Shown here piece by piece: positions 8,579-17,578 of a stretch of 44,060 nt of DNA (its first letter is position 1; every line of letters starts with the position of its first letter). The stretch comes from Acidobacteriaceae bacterium (GTDB taxonomy: Bacteria > Acidobacteriota > Terriglobia > Terriglobales > Acidobacteriaceae): assembly GCA_003156805.1 (NCBI GenBank), contig PMHV01000048.1, positions 2,464 to 46,523 of the forward strand, written 5' to 3'. A model generated the notes under the pieces. It saw only the letters and a list, made by a program, of their open reading frames with translations. It was not told where the DNA came from and did not search any database. The position numbers and the translations under genes were made by a program.

Positions 8579-9244
8579 ATGGACCACGATGTGGTGGTTC
8601 GTCAAAAAATGACGGAACGGTATCTGCTCGACGAGCTCGACCCGGAGGTACGGGGCGAATTTGAAGAGCATTTTTTCGACTGCCCGGATTGCGCGCTCGA
8701 CGTTCGCGCCGGGGCTTTATTCGTGGAGCAGAGCAAGGTTGCGTTGGCAAAGAAGTCCGAGCCGATTCCCGCCCGGTTGCCTACATTCGTCCCGGACAAA
8801 CCTGGGTGGCTTGCCTGGCTGCATCCGGGCTTTGCGGTGCCGGTGATGGCCTTGTTGCTGGCCGTGATCGGGTATCAGAATCTGCAACTGACGCGGAAAT
8901 TGAACAGCCCGCATGTCTTGCCGTTTGCGTCGGTGAATGTCGGCACCTATGGATCGGGCGGGCCGATCACGACACATGCGGGAGAAGGTTTTGTACTTCT
9001 TGTGAGGATCCCTCCCGACGGCGCCTATTCGCGTTACACGGCAGACTTGTATAATCCTGCCGGAAAGCCGGAATGGAGGTCGCTTACGATTCCGGCGTCA
9101 GCTTCGCAGGATCAGTGGCTGGTCCAGGTACCGGGAGCGAATTGGCAAGCGGGCAATTACATTTTGGCCGTGCGCGGGGTTACCGCCGCGGGGGAAAGTA
9201 AGGAAGTCGGTCCGGCCTCATTTGAATTGCAAGTTCAGAAGTGA
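8579..9244 (+). CDS. Anti-sigma factor-like membrane protein with HxxxCxxC zinc motif
   Basis: 221 residues. The N-terminal cytoplasmic part has a ZAS-type zinc motif, H31-x3-C35-x2-C38 (EEHFFDCPDC), in the context ERYLLDELDPEVRGEFEEH. One membrane helix follows at about 83-99 (PGFAVPVMALLLAVIGY). The outer domain of about 120 residues is predicted beta-rich (FVLLVRIPP ... YILAVRGV). Established biology: ZAS proteins hold an ECF sigma factor inactive until degraded. Here it would control the sigma factor encoded just upstream. GAGGGGG lies 9 bp before the ATG. Regulated proteolysis could involve RseP or the CHAT protease encoded nearby, both inferences. Confidence 0.8.
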   Translation: MDHDVVVRQKMTERYLLDELDPEVRGEFEEHFFDCPDCALDVRAGALFVEQSKVALAKKSEPIPARLPTFVPDKPGWLAWLHPGFAVPVMALLLAVIGYQNLQLTRKLNSPHVLPFASVNVGTYGSGGPITTHAGEGFVLLVRIPPDGAYSRYTADLYNPAGKPEWRSLTIPASASQDQWLVQVPGANWQAGNYILAVRGVTAAGESKEVGPASFELQVQK

Positions 9245-9270
9245 GAGCTCAAACGGGAGGAGCTAACAAC

Positions 9271-10290
9271 ATGGCGGCAAATCCGAAACCAATTGTTGGA
9301 CCGGTCCCTGTGACGGAACCGTACCACGTGTATCACGCCGAAGCCTACATACTCAAAGGCGAGCTGGAGCAGCCGATTAAGCAGCATATCGAACCATTTG
9401 GGCGCGTTGTTCTGGAGAACACCCGGCGCGAAAGTCTCGTCACGCAATCGGTTGGCGAGACCAATATTGAAGGTCTGATTTCCTTCAAGAGCGGACACAC
9501 GCGCGTGGCGGGCGCCCACGTCAAGCAGAAGGTTGATATTTTCGGCCAGGACCACGCCGGCTGGGTGACGCTGTCGACGGCGGTGCTCGAGGGATACAAC
9601 GTGGAAGATATCGTCACTGCCGACCGCGTGGTTGCGCAGCTTTCCACTCAGCATCCGCTAACGGACGACCCGAAGCAGCCCATCGGCCACGTTCCCCGGG
9701 TGAATTTCATCGGCACGCGCATTGAAAACCTGCGCATCGGCGGCTACCCGGTCGAGGTGGAACTCGACCTGGCATTCTGCGGCCCCAGGCCAGACAGCAA
9801 CCGCTCTTACCTGCAAGACGGCGGCTTTCTCGACCGCGTGCATCGCCAACTCGACGGCGTACTCGATACCGGCGATCTTCCCGAAAGCCTGGAGGAAAAG
9901 TACGGCGCCCAAATCGCCTACATCGACGATCTCAAGAAGCGCGCCAAGGATAGCCGGAACGAAGAAGGTGCGAATGGCGGTTCGAACGGCTATCCTAAGC
10001 TGCGATGTTCACTGGTCAAAAAGATCAAGCCGCAGGTGGAGATTCCCGGCGTCAGGACGTTCGGGAATGCCATCTACATTCGCGACTTTGGCACCGTCTA
10101 TTTGGCCGAGCTCGAAGTCGGCGTCAACAGCGGCCACAGCGAATTCAGGCACCGGAAGGGCGACGCTACGTCGGAGCCGGGCGACAGCAATTACTTCACC
10201 CTGAATATGCTGGATATCCGCCTGGGCTGCCCAGCTACCGGGAGTTCGAGCGGCGCTACAGTTTCGGGCAACGGCCAGACATCGCCGTAG
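9271..10290 (+). CDS. Conserved-looking protein of unknown function in the sigma/CHAT locus
   Basis: 339 residues. The ATG at 9271 has a strong ribosome site, GGGAGGAG, 9 bp upstream; the frame runs back to a GTG at 9241 inside the end of the preceding gene, but that start is less likely. There is no signal peptide or membrane helix, so it is probably cytoplasmic. The middle is rich in beta-type segments (VPVTEPYHVYHAEAYILKGELEQPI ending near GRVVLENTRRESL is one block); the end is Gly/Ser/Thr-rich. I do not recognise a family. Its position between an anti-sigma factor and a TPR-CHAT protease makes it a candidate substrate, adaptor or structural partner of that protease, which is inference only. 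Confidence 0.75.
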   Translation: MAANPKPIVGPVPVTEPYHVYHAEAYILKGELEQPIKQHIEPFGRVVLENTRRESLVTQSVGETNIEGLISFKSGHTRVAGAHVKQKVDIFGQDHAGWVTLSTAVLEGYNVEDIVTADRVVAQLSTQHPLTDDPKQPIGHVPRVNFIGTRIENLRIGGYPVEVELDLAFCGPRPDSNRSYLQDGGFLDRVHRQLDGVLDTGDLPESLEEKYGAQIAYIDDLKKRAKDSRNEEGANGGSNGYPKLRCSLVKKIKPQVEIPGVRTFGNAIYIRDFGTVYLAELEVGVNSGHSEFRHRKGDATSEPGDSNYFTLNMLDIRLGCPATGSSSGATVSGNGQTSP

Positions 10291-10388
10291 GTTTCTCTCT
10301 GCTGGTATGCCTGATCATCGCCTGCGGGTTAGCCTGCAGTCGTCGGGAGAGCCCGCAGGCTTCCTATGAGCATGCCTACAAGACGTTT
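10240..10388 (+). other. In-frame lipoprotein-like leader upstream of the CHAT gene, lacking a normal start codon
   Basis: Upstream of the GTG at 10389, in the same frame, the DNA encodes RRYSFGQRPDIAVGF then SLLVCLIIACGLACS, a basic segment, hydrophobic core and lipobox-like LIIAC. This is what the N-terminus of an exported lipoprotein should look like. The only canonical start codon in this frame before it is the ATG at 10005, deep inside the previous gene. A non-standard start, translational re-initiation at the TAG at 10288, or a sequence error could explain it. Confidence 0.5.
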
Positions 10389-12881
10389 GTGCACGGCAAT
10401 CTGAAAAAGTCTCAGGAAGAAGCCCACCGAGGATACCAACGTTTTCGCGATTCGAGCCCCGAGTGGGCCTGGAGATTCAGAATTCTGGAAGCGGAATCTC
10501 TCCTGTGGCAAGGGATGTACGCGGTGGCGCTGGCGACTGTCGACTCCCCGCCGACACGGCCCGGCGACAAAGATTCGCTCGTCGAAATCCTCGCGATCGA
10601 GGGCGCTGCCAATGCGCGTCTGCGCCAGTTCGCCGAAGCAGATGAGGAACTCAGACAGGCCACGCAAATGTGCCAGGTGTTCCCGGAGGTGACCTGCGGC
10701 GATGTCATACGGGCTCGCGGGGTCCTGGCCGTGCAACGAGGCCAACTCGACGCCGCAAGTCAGCTCTTCGAGCAGTCGTTGCAATTCGCTCGTGCGCACA
10801 ATGATCATTTCCTGGAGGAGACCGCGCTTCTCAACTTGGGCTTGACCTCGCTAAGGGAAGGGCACTTTGACGAAGCTATCGATTGGACGGACGCCGCCTA
10901 CCAGGCATCAACCACCTTGGGAGCTTACGGCGAAGCCCAAAAATCTCTCGGCAATCTTGGTTGGGCCTACTACTACCTAGGCGACTCCGAAAAGTCGTTG
11001 GAAAGATCCCTTGAAGCCGAGAAGCTGGCCAGCCAAGCGGGAAACGTCATCAGTCAGTTGACTTGGATCACGGCCGCCGGTTATGTCTACGCGAGCCGGG
11101 GCGACTTCGCTGGCGCCACACGGTCGTACCAAGAGGCGCTCGATCTAGCAAGCAAGACGGGCGGTAAGGAAGCTATTTTCGACGCCTATCGGGCGCTCGC
11201 TCTGGTGTCGGTTGAGAGCGGCGAAATGAGTGAGGCGCGCAAGTATTCGGACGCGGCAATGGCCATTGCACGCGCCGATAACAACCGGCTGGATGAACTT
11301 TACCCGCTCATGGTTGAGGGGATGATTGCCGCCCGCTCGCACGATGGCGCGGAAGCCGAGCGCATTTTTCACGAGGTCGAACATGACGTGAAGGCGAATG
11401 CCTCACTGAAGTGGCGATCCGAACATGCGCTGGCGCAACTCTATGAGGACGAGGGCCGCGCAGCTGCGGCGGATGGCGAATATCGGGCGGCGCTGGCCAC
11501 GTTCGAAACAGCCCGATCGTCGCTGCAGCGTAACGAGTCGAAGCTGCCCTTTTCTAACAACGCTGCGCGCATCTACGACGACTACATGCATTTTCTGGTG
11601 GCGCGGGGAAAGACGGACGATGCGCTGCGCTGGGCTGACTTCAACCGCGCCCGAACTCTGGCCGAGGGATTGGGATTGCCGAAGGGATCTGCCAATGGGC
11701 CTCCGGCGCTGGACGCCCAGCAAATCGCGCGGAGCGCAGGCGGCACGGTGCTTTTTTATTGGCTGGGCGAGAAGCAGTCGTATTTGTGGGCGAGTACGCC
11801 GCAGAAAACCAGCTTGTTTACACTTCCTCGCGGCTCGGAAATCGACGCCGCTGTGCAACGGTATCGCGAGGCTCTCGGCGGGCCTCAAGACGTTCTGGCA
11901 TCGGCCGACCTGGATGGGCGCTGGCTCTATCGCACACTGATTGCGCCGGCACAGGCACTGTTGATGAAGGACGCGAGGGTTATCGTCATCCCCGACGGCA
12001 GCCTGAACAACCTGAATTTCGAAACCCTGCTCGTCTCCGATCCAAAACTGTCTGATGCAAAGCGGTCTGATCCAAAGCAATCCGGAACAACGCCGTCCGA
12101 ACTCAAATCCGAAGCGAAGTTGCATTACTGGATTGAAGACGCGACCATCGCGAATGCCAGCTCGTTACGTGTGTTCGGTGCTGCGAACGCCGGCAGGAAT
12201 GCGAGCGCGGGCGGTGACAAGAACGAAGGCGGGCATGATCGCCGTCTGCTTCTCGTGGGCAATAGCATCGCGCCCAGCATTAAATATCCAGAACTCCCAG
12301 AGTCTGCTGCCCAAATGGACAACGTTGCCAAACATTTTCCGGCGGTGGAGCGGCTGATATTGGCGCGCGAGCGGGCCACCCCGGCGGCGTATCTGAACAG
12401 CAATCCGGAGCAGTTTTCCTACATCCATTTTGTTGCGCACGGGAAGGCCAACCGGCTGAGCCCGCTCGATTCGGAGATCGTGCTCTCGAGGCCTGTGCCG
12501 TCGGTAGGCAATGCGGAAGACGACTCATTCAAACTCTACGCTCGCGACATCGTTAGCTACCATAAGCAGCATCCCCTGCGGGCGAAGTTGGTTACGATCT
12601 CGGCGTGCTACGGGGCCGGCAAGCGTTGGTACGCGGGTGAGGGCCTGGTCGGACTCTCGTGGGCTTTCCTCAGAGCCGGCGCCCACAACGTGATCGCCGC
12701 CTTGTGGGACGCGTCGGACGCTCCCACGGCACTACTCATGGATAAGTTCTACGACGAACTGGCCAAGGGCGCGAGCCCGGATGCCGCCCTTCGCGCCGCC
12801 AAGCTATCCTTGCTTCGCAACAGCGATTTCCGGAATCCGTTTTACTGGGCGCCCTTTCAGCTCTATGCGCGTTTGGGCTGA
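10389..12881 (+). CDS. TPR-CHAT caspase-like protease
   Basis: About 830 residues from the GTG at 10389; the true start is probably earlier (see the leader feature). The first 500 residues are TPR-like helical repeats (for example [39 protein letters not shown]). The C-terminal third is a CHAT domain (caspase HetF associated with TPRs): the catalytic pair is His684 (YIHFVAHG) and Cys740 ([10 protein letters not shown]), followed by [25 protein letters not shown] and [12 protein letters not shown] linker has a 15-bp tandem repeat (12036-12080). CHAT proteins are cysteine proteases in bacterial defence and signalling. The preceding sigma, anti-sigma and unknown genes suggest a signalling role; ispG follows 49 bp downstream. 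Confidence 0.88.
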   Translation: MHGNLKKSQEEAHRGYQRFRDSSPEWAWRFRILEAESLLWQGMYAVALATVDSPPTRPGDKDSLVEILAIEGAANARLRQFAEADEELRQATQMCQVFPEVTCGDVIRARGVLAVQRGQLDAASQLFEQSLQFARAHNDHFLEETALLNLGLTSLREGHFDEAIDWTDAAYQASTTLGAYGEAQKSLGNLGWAYYYLGDSEKSLERSLEAEKLASQAGNVISQLTWITAAGYVYASRGDFAGATRSYQEALDLASKTGGKEAIFDAYRALALVSVESGEMSEARKYSDAAMAIARADNNRLDELYPLMVEGMIAARSHDGAEAERIFHEVEHDVKANASLKWRSEHALAQLYEDEGRAAAADGEYRAALATFETARSSLQRNESKLPFSNNAARIYDDYMHFLVARGKTDDALRWADFNRARTLAEGLGLPKGSANGPPALDAQQIARSAGGTVLFYWLGEKQSYLWASTPQKTSLFTLPRGSEIDAAVQRYREALGGPQDVLASADLDGRWLYRTLIAPAQALLMKDARVIVIPDGSLNNLNFETLLVSDPKLSDAKRSDPKQSGTTPSELKSEAKLHYWIEDATIANASSLRVFGAANAGRNASAGGDKNEGGHDRRLLLVGNSIAPSIKYPELPESAAQMDNVAKHFPAVERLILARERATPAAYLNSNPEQFSYIHFVAHGKANRLSPLDSEIVLSRPVPSVGNAEDDSFKLYARDIVSYHKQHPLRAKLVTISACYGAGKRWYAGEGLVGLSWAFLRAGAHNVIAALWDASDAPTALLMDKFYDELAKGASPDAALRAAKLSLLRNSDFRNPFYWAPFQLYARLG
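12036..12080 (+). repeat. 15-bp in-frame tandem repeat in the CHAT linker
   Basis: Three 15-bp units (12036-12050, 12051-12065, 12066-12080) on a TCTGATCCAAAGCNN pattern encode [10 protein letters not shown] and SDPKQ. Degenerate copies continue to about 12113. The repeat lies between the helical repeats and the core of the CHAT domain. Confidence 0.85.
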
Positions 12882-12930
12882 GCCGTCGAGCCGCGAAGCG
12901 CCGTTTCCGCATGTTAAACTAGAAGTTCCC

Positions 12931-14196
12931 ATGGCTATGATTCAAAGCGGTATTCAGCGGAGAAAAACGGTTACCGCCGTCGTCGGCGGTGTGCGGGTCG
13001 GCTCGGATGCACCGGTTGTGGTGCAATCGATGACCAATACCGACACGGCCGACATTCCTTCGACAGTTCAACAGGTTGCGGCGCTGGCACGCGCCGGGTC
13101 TGAACTGGTGCGCGTCACCGTCAACAACGAAGCTGCCGCGGCCGCGGTGCCGCGCATTGTCGAGGAACTCGACAAGCAGGGCATGCGCGTGCCCATCATC
13201 GGCGACTTCCACTATAACGGCCACATTCTGCTGACGAAATATCCGGAGTGCGCGCGCGATCTGGCCAAGTACCGCATCAATCCCGGCAACGTTGGCATCG
13301 GCCGCAAGGATGACAACAACTTCCGCACCATGATCGAAGTAGCAGTGAAGTACCAGAAACCGGTCCGCATCGGCGTGAACTGGGGGTCGCTCGACCAGGC
13401 CCTGCTCACCCGCATGATGGATGAGAACTCGCTCCTCGACGAACCCAAAGACGCCCGCGAAGTCACCATGGAGGCGATGGTGGTGAGCGCGCTGAACTCG
13501 GCTGCGCTGGCGCAGAAATTCGGCCTGCGGGCCGATCAGATCATCCTGAGCGCGAAAGTCAGCGGCGTGCAGGATTTGATCGACGTTTACCGCGCGCTGG
13601 CCGCGCGCTGCGACTACCCACTGCATCTCGGGCTCACAGAAGCCGGCATGGGCGCGAAAGGCGTGGTGGCCTCGAGCGCGGCCATGGGAGTAGTGCTGCA
13701 GGAAGGCATCGGCGATACGATTCGAGTGTCGCTCACACCCGCCCCCGGCGGCGACCGCAGCGAAGAAGTTCGCGTGGCGCAGCAGATTCTGCAATCTATG
13801 GGCATTCGCAGCTTTACGCCGCAAGTCACGGCCTGCCCCGGCTGTGGACGCACCACCAGCACGTTCTTTCAGGAGATGGCCGAGCAGATTCAAACTTACT
13901 TGCGTGAGCAGATGCCGGCGTGGAAGGGCAACTACGTGGGCGTGGAAGAGATGAAGCTTGCCGTCATGGGCTGTGTGGTCAACGGTCCGGGCGAATCGAA
14001 ACATGCTAACATCGGCATTTCGCTCCCCGGGACGTTCGAGGAACCGAAAGCACCCGTCTACGTGGATGGCCGCCTGTTCACTACGCTGAAAGGCGACCGC
14101 ATCGTCGCCGAGTTTATCGAGATTCTTGACGAGTACGTCGACTCGCATTACGCCGCACGAGAAACAGCGAAAGAAGAAGTCGCAAGCAGAGCCTAA
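12931..14196 (+). CDS. ispG: 4-hydroxy-3-methylbut-2-enyl diphosphate synthase (flavodoxin-dependent type)
   Basis: IspG converts MEcPP to HMBPP, the penultimate MEP-pathway step, using a [4Fe-4S] cluster. 421 residues from the ATG at 12931. The TIM-barrel part starts [20 protein letters not shown] and includes [10 protein letters not shown] and [12 protein letters not shown]. The cluster-binding cysteines are C302 and C305 (ACPGCGRTT) and C348 ([10 protein letters not shown]), with the conserved Glu after it. The frame extends back into the CHAT gene, but [16 protein letters not shown] is the natural start. The 49-bp gap allows co-transcription with the CHAT gene, though the two functions are unrelated. 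Confidence 0.95.
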   Translation: MAMIQSGIQRRKTVTAVVGGVRVGSDAPVVVQSMTNTDTADIPSTVQQVAALARAGSELVRVTVNNEAAAAAVPRIVEELDKQGMRVPIIGDFHYNGHILLTKYPECARDLAKYRINPGNVGIGRKDDNNFRTMIEVAVKYQKPVRIGVNWGSLDQALLTRMMDENSLLDEPKDAREVTMEAMVVSALNSAALAQKFGLRADQIILSAKVSGVQDLIDVYRALAARCDYPLHLGLTEAGMGAKGVVASSAAMGVVLQEGIGDTIRVSLTPAPGGDRSEEVRVAQQILQSMGIRSFTPQVTACPGCGRTTSTFFQEMAEQIQTYLREQMPAWKGNYVGVEEMKLAVMGCVVNGPGESKHANIGISLPGTFEEPKAPVYVDGRLFTTLKGDRIVAEFIEILDEYVDSHYAARETAKEEVASRA

Positions 14197-14251
14197 CGCC
14201 TGTCTGTCCCACTGCTGGAACATGAGTCTGACCTGTCCTGACTCTTCTGTT

Positions 14252-14296
14252 CTTCGCAGCTTTCTACTTCAGCCGACGGCATCGATCGCTGCGAAG
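14252..14296. other. Inverted repeat between convergent ispG and the YVTN gene
   Basis: Perfect 9-bp arms (CTTCGCAGC 14252-14260, GCTGCGAAG 14288-14296) are separated by 27 bp. The position between two convergent genes suits a bidirectional transcription stop, but there is no T-run, so this is tentative. Confidence 0.35.
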
Positions 14297-14361
14297 GCAG
14301 ACCCGCCATTCTCGATGGATGAGGCTGGAAGAAAATCTGATCGGCCAGTTCGCCCCAGGCG

Positions 14362-15891
14362 CTAATTCCCGGCAAACATGAACAAAGGATTTTGCAGAGG
14401 TGGGGCTGCGCCGCAACTGCCGGCCGTGCCCGAACACGAACCAAATGGTGCAGGCAGATCGGTAACCACCGTGTCGGCACCGACGCCAGCGCCAGGATTG
14501 TTGGTGTCGCTGTCGGTGGTGTTGATGACGGCCACAGAGCCAGCGTCGCACATGCTGACGAAAACATGCGTGCTATCGGCGGAAGCGGTGGTGAAAACAC
14601 GGAAGCGGGTGGACGCCGGCGAATAAGTGGCGGCGGTTGTACACGCAGTTACCGGGGGCACCGCGTAAGGCTCCGCCAACCCGGACGTTGCCGGCAGAAA
14701 GAGCGGCGGAGCCAGCAACAGCATCGGCATACCCGTCTCCAGGGTATTGGAGAGGCTGTCGATGGCCGTGAGTTCGGGGACCATGCAGGGCGAGACGGTT
14801 ACATTCGGGTCCGGGCAAGGCGAAGCGATTTGATAGCTCGCCACGTACGCCCGCGTGCCATCGGGCAGTGCGGTCACGGAAACCGGAACCGCGGCGCCGC
14901 ATCCCGGACATGCCGTGGTTGTAGTTGCGCCCAGCCCGGTAATCGGCAGCGTCGTCAGCAGGCTTGGCGTGTCATTGGCTCCGCCAGTATCGGAAAAAAT
15001 ATACAGCGTGCCGGTTGCCGGATTGGTCACATAAAGCCGATTGCCGTTCGAATCGAAATAGATGAAATTGGCCCCGGCGCCTACAGAAAAACTGCCGCTG
15101 ACCGTGTCCGTGGCTGTATCGATCGTAATCAGCTTGCCGTCGCCTTGGGTCAGCACGTAGATTTTCTGGCTATCGCCGCGCGCCGCCAGCCAGACCGGAG
15201 TAACTCCGCTAAAGCCGGTCACCGTATTCTGGGTCAGGCCCACTATGTTCAGGCTGGTTATCGTGTTATCGCCCTGGTTGGCTACATAGAGCTTGGTGGC
15301 GTCCGGAGTTTCTGCCAACGCCACGGGGTTCACTCCTACGGAAACGATGCTGCTCACGATGTTCGAGTTAGAGTTGAGAACAGCCACCGAATTTGTTCCG
15401 AAATCGGCTACGTAGGCCGCTGCATTCTCCATGGTGTTGACGAATACGGGCAAAGATCCGGCAGGCAGGCTAAACGTGGTAACGATGCCTAACCCTGAAG
15501 CGATCGCGGAATCGGCTACGGGTGTAAAAGCGGCGACCGTGTCCGCTCCGCCGGCAATAAGACTGCCAGCGTTGGTCACAAATACGCGGCCGTTATTCGG
15601 AGTAATGCCGGCGTGGGTAGGATTGAGGCCCGTGTTCGCCGCTCCGATATCGGTATCTCCGGAAACATCCAGCTCCATGCCGGTTCCCGCATAGAATGAT
15701 CCGTTGCCATTGATAGCGAACACGGCGTGGAAGTTGCTGGGGGTCGGATTGGTAACCGTGGGGCATCCGGGGACGCTGCCGTTGGTCCCCACGCAGGGAA
15801 TCACCACCGGACGGTAGTATTGCCCGCAGCCGATTTCAAAGAGACTCAGCCCCAACAATGCCATCCATTGACATACACGTCGCAAACTCAT
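14362..15891 (-). CDS. YVTN-type beta-propeller protein, probably exported
   Basis: 509 residues from the ATG at 15891. The N-terminus has a basic start, a hydrophobic core and a cysteine (SLRRVCQWMALLGLSLFEIGC), so export and perhaps lipid attachment are likely, although the residue before IGC is atypical for a lipobox. Several propeller blades follow, with YVTN-like motifs such as DATKLYVANQGDNTITSLNI, NGNRLYVTNPATGTLYIF and VFVTNAG. Such proteins are extracytoplasmic and usually bind partners or surfaces; no catalytic function can be assigned. The frame continues upstream to 16107 but that stretch looks non-coding. Confidence 0.75.
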   Translation of the reverse strand: MSLRRVCQWMALLGLSLFEIGCGQYYRPVVIPCVGTNGSVPGCPTVTNPTPSNFHAVFAINGNGSFYAGTGMELDVSGDTDIGAANTGLNPTHAGITPNNGRVFVTNAGSLIAGGADTVAAFTPVADSAIASGLGIVTTFSLPAGSLPVFVNTMENAAAYVADFGTNSVAVLNSNSNIVSSIVSVGVNPVALAETPDATKLYVANQGDNTITSLNIVGLTQNTVTGFSGVTPVWLAARGDSQKIYVLTQGDGKLITIDTATDTVSGSFSVGAGANFIYFDSNGNRLYVTNPATGTLYIFSDTGGANDTPSLLTTLPITGLGATTTTACPGCGAAVPVSVTALPDGTRAYVASYQIASPCPDPNVTVSPCMVPELTAIDSLSNTLETGMPMLLLAPPLFLPATSGLAEPYAVPPVTACTTAATYSPASTRFRVFTTASADSTHVFVSMCDAGSVAVINTTDSDTNNPGAGVGADTVVTDLPAPFGSCSGTAGSCGAAPPLQNPLFMFAGN

Positions 15892-16210
15892 CGGCACCCC
15901 AAAAGGAAAAGTTCCAGCCCCGCGCCAGAGGAATTCCACATTGTAACGGCTAACCGCAATCTGTGCCAGCGGCGCGGGACGCAGCAGGGACATTGTGACT
16001 ACAAGAAGGCTGCCATACATAGTCTGGTTCGAGAGATGCGGTTGGGAATGGAGAGGATGTATCTGCCCAACCGCATTTCGAGTGAGCGCGGATTCAAGGA
16101 CAGACAAAGGTCAGCGCCGGGCCGAGCTAAATCCCTTGCTTGCTGGTTGTCATAGGTACGCCAATGGCGTATAGTAGATGAACGTACTACAACAGTGAAT
16201 TACACGATGC
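15892..16210. other. Intergenic region with the promoter of the toxin-antitoxin operon (319 bp)
   Basis: Between the divergent YVTN and toxin genes. The only features seen are the promoter and palindromes at 16147-16190, listed separately. The rest holds no supported gene. Confidence 0.55.
16147..16175 (+). promoter_or_regulatory. Sigma-70 promoter of the HigBA-like operon with overlapping operator palindrome
   Basis: TTGTCA (16147-16152) and TATAGT (16170-16175) are separated by exactly 17 bp. A perfect palindrome TACGCC-AAT-GGCGTA (16157-16171) overlaps the spacer and the -10 box. A second, looser palindrome (GTAG 16174-16177, CTAC 16187-16190) lies next to it. Autorepression by the antitoxin is the rule for such operons, so the palindrome is the likely antitoxin binding site. 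Confidence 0.7.
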
Positions 16211-16585
16211 ATGGAGTTCATTGAAGCGCCTCCGTTTACACGTTACCTGGCGGCATATTTGAGCGACGACGGTTACAGAGAATTGCAGGACTGGCTGGCC
16301 GAGAATCCGGAGTGCGAAGATTTGATTCCGGGAACGGGCGGGCTCCGCAAGGTGCGCTGGGCGGATGCGCGGCGGGGCAAAGGCCGGAGAGGCGGACTGC
16401 GCATCATTTATTACCACTTCAGATCCGATCATCAGATATGGTTGATGACTCTATACGATAAAAACGAAGCTTCAGACCTGACAGCAAACGAGACAAAGGC
16501 GCTGAAAGGCGCGATCGAAAATGAGCTAGAAGCGCGCGCGGCGGCAAGAGTCGTCGGGCCACGCAGGGTGCGGAGGATACGGTAA
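16211..16585 (+). CDS. HigB/RelE-type mRNA-interferase toxin
   Basis: 124 residues with the HigB/RelE pattern: FIEAPPFTRYLAAYLSDDGY near the start, then DLIPGTGGLRKVRWADARRGKG, then GGLRIIYYHF and IWLMTLYDKNEASDLT. These toxins cut mRNA on the ribosome and are held inactive by the partner antitoxin. The gene is followed by the XRE antitoxin gene with a TAATG overlap (stop 16583-16585, next start 16585), so the two are translationally coupled. Toxin-first order is typical of higBA. No clear ribosome site lies before the ATG. Confidence 0.88.
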   Translation: MEFIEAPPFTRYLAAYLSDDGYRELQDWLAENPECEDLIPGTGGLRKVRWADARRGKGRRGGLRIIYYHFRSDHQIWLMTLYDKNEASDLTANETKALKGAIENELEARAAARVVGPRRVRRIR

Positions 16586-17052
16586 TGGCGAAGAGAAATA
16601 TTTTTGGCGAACTAATGGAAGGGGCGGCGGCGATGAAGAACCATCGCGAGGGCAAGCTCACATTGCGCAGTTACAAGGTTGATGTGATGCCGCTGCCCAA
16701 GGTGGATTCAAAGCTGCTTCGCGATACTCGAAAAAAACTGCGCTGCTCACGAGCGGTATTCGCGCGCAAACTGAGGATCAACGAAAGAACGCTGGAAAAA
16801 TGGGAACAGGGGCGTGCGAAGCCGAACCCTCAGGCGGCGGCACTTGTCCTTCTCGTCCGCAAATACCCGGACACGCTGGCGCGACTGGACGCGCTTGCGA
16901 ACGGTGAAACGAGATCGCCAGCCTTCCGCCAACAGGCAAAAGGACGAGCTCCCGGCGTCACTTCGTCCATTTATCCTTGTACTCCTGCTGAGAGACTGCT
17001 ACCGCACCGTCGTGCCCGCGCACGTAAACGTCATCTCTCACAGTTGTCTTGA
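16585..17052 (+). CDS. HigA-like XRE antitoxin with unusual C-terminal extension
   Basis: 155 residues. The helix-turn-helix core is at about 46-95 (LLRDTRKKLRCSRAVFARKLRINERTLEKWEQGRAKPNPQAAAL), which matches HigA/NadS-type antitoxins that neutralise a HigB toxin and repress the operon. Family members usually end shortly after the LVRKYPDTLARLDAL segment. Here the frame runs about 45 residues further, with a basic, low-information tail (RRARARKRHLSQLS at the end) that overlaps the 3' end of the convergent gene by 95 bp. Loss of the original stop codon is the likely cause. Confidence 0.85.
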   Translation: MAKRNIFGELMEGAAAMKNHREGKLTLRSYKVDVMPLPKVDSKLLRDTRKKLRCSRAVFARKLRINERTLEKWEQGRAKPNPQAAALVLLVRKYPDTLARLDALANGETRSPAFRQQAKGRAPGVTSSIYPCTPAERLLPHRRARARKRHLSQLS

Positions 17053-17401
17053 GCTCGTAGGTTTGGAATTTATCGGGGGCTCCGATTTCCCCGACCAACA
17101 GTTCCAGCTTCAGCGCGTCTTTTTTCCACTTTGCGGGATAATACGCGTCTCCGACGGTCCTATGGAAAGGTTCCGCCGAAGTGTAGCTAAAATCGAAACC
17201 GCGGATGGACTCGCCGTCCTTGATGTCCCCTCGTCCCCATCCATCTACAGTGCCAAAACGCCGGTCCACGGCGGTATACGCCCGGTTCCAATGAGATTCA
17301 ATTACCTGGATTTGCAACGGATAGTCAGCCGGATTCTTGCCGGCGAACAAGACCACTGAGAACAAGAATGGAATGCTGACAGCTACGCCCAATCTTCGCA
17401 T
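16958..17401 (-). CDS. Small exported protein of unknown function
   Basis: 147 residues from the ATG at 17401, with a good ribosome site (GAGGTG) 4 bp upstream. A signal peptide is visible (MRRLGVAVSIPFLFSVVLFAG). The mature part begins KNPADYPLQIQVIESHWNR and contains many aromatic residues and short charged turns, consistent with a small beta-rich periplasmic domain. No family is recognised. Its 3' end overlaps the antitoxin's C-terminal extension on the other strand. Confidence 0.75.
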   Translation of the reverse strand: MRRLGVAVSIPFLFSVVLFAGKNPADYPLQIQVIESHWNRAYTAVDRRFGTVDGWGRGDIKDGESIRGFDFSYTSAEPFHRTVGDAYYPAKWKKDALKLELLVGEIGAPDKFQTYELKTTVRDDVYVRGHDGAVAVSQQEYKDKWTK

Positions 17402-17578
17402 TTGACACCTCACTCAAGCGATCCAAAACGCACATATTACTAGGGCGGCCAGCATTGTGCAACGCGAACAGGGGCCGTGCGGGATATGTTCTTGGGCCGT
17501 TCGAATCGAGTCATGATCCCGGCTGGCTCCCCGGCGACCGGATCTGGGATAGGCCTGAAAAGCAAGTAAACTGAAGGT

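Noticed and set aside
10005-10388. Extension of the CHAT gene to the ATG at 10005
   Set aside because: It would overlap the preceding gene by 286 bp with Arg/Gln-rich sequence; unlikely as true N-terminus, although no better canonical start covers the leader.
12919-14223. 434-codon open frame opposite ispG
   Set aside because: ispG is certain; the opposite frame has low-complexity His/Arg-rich translation.
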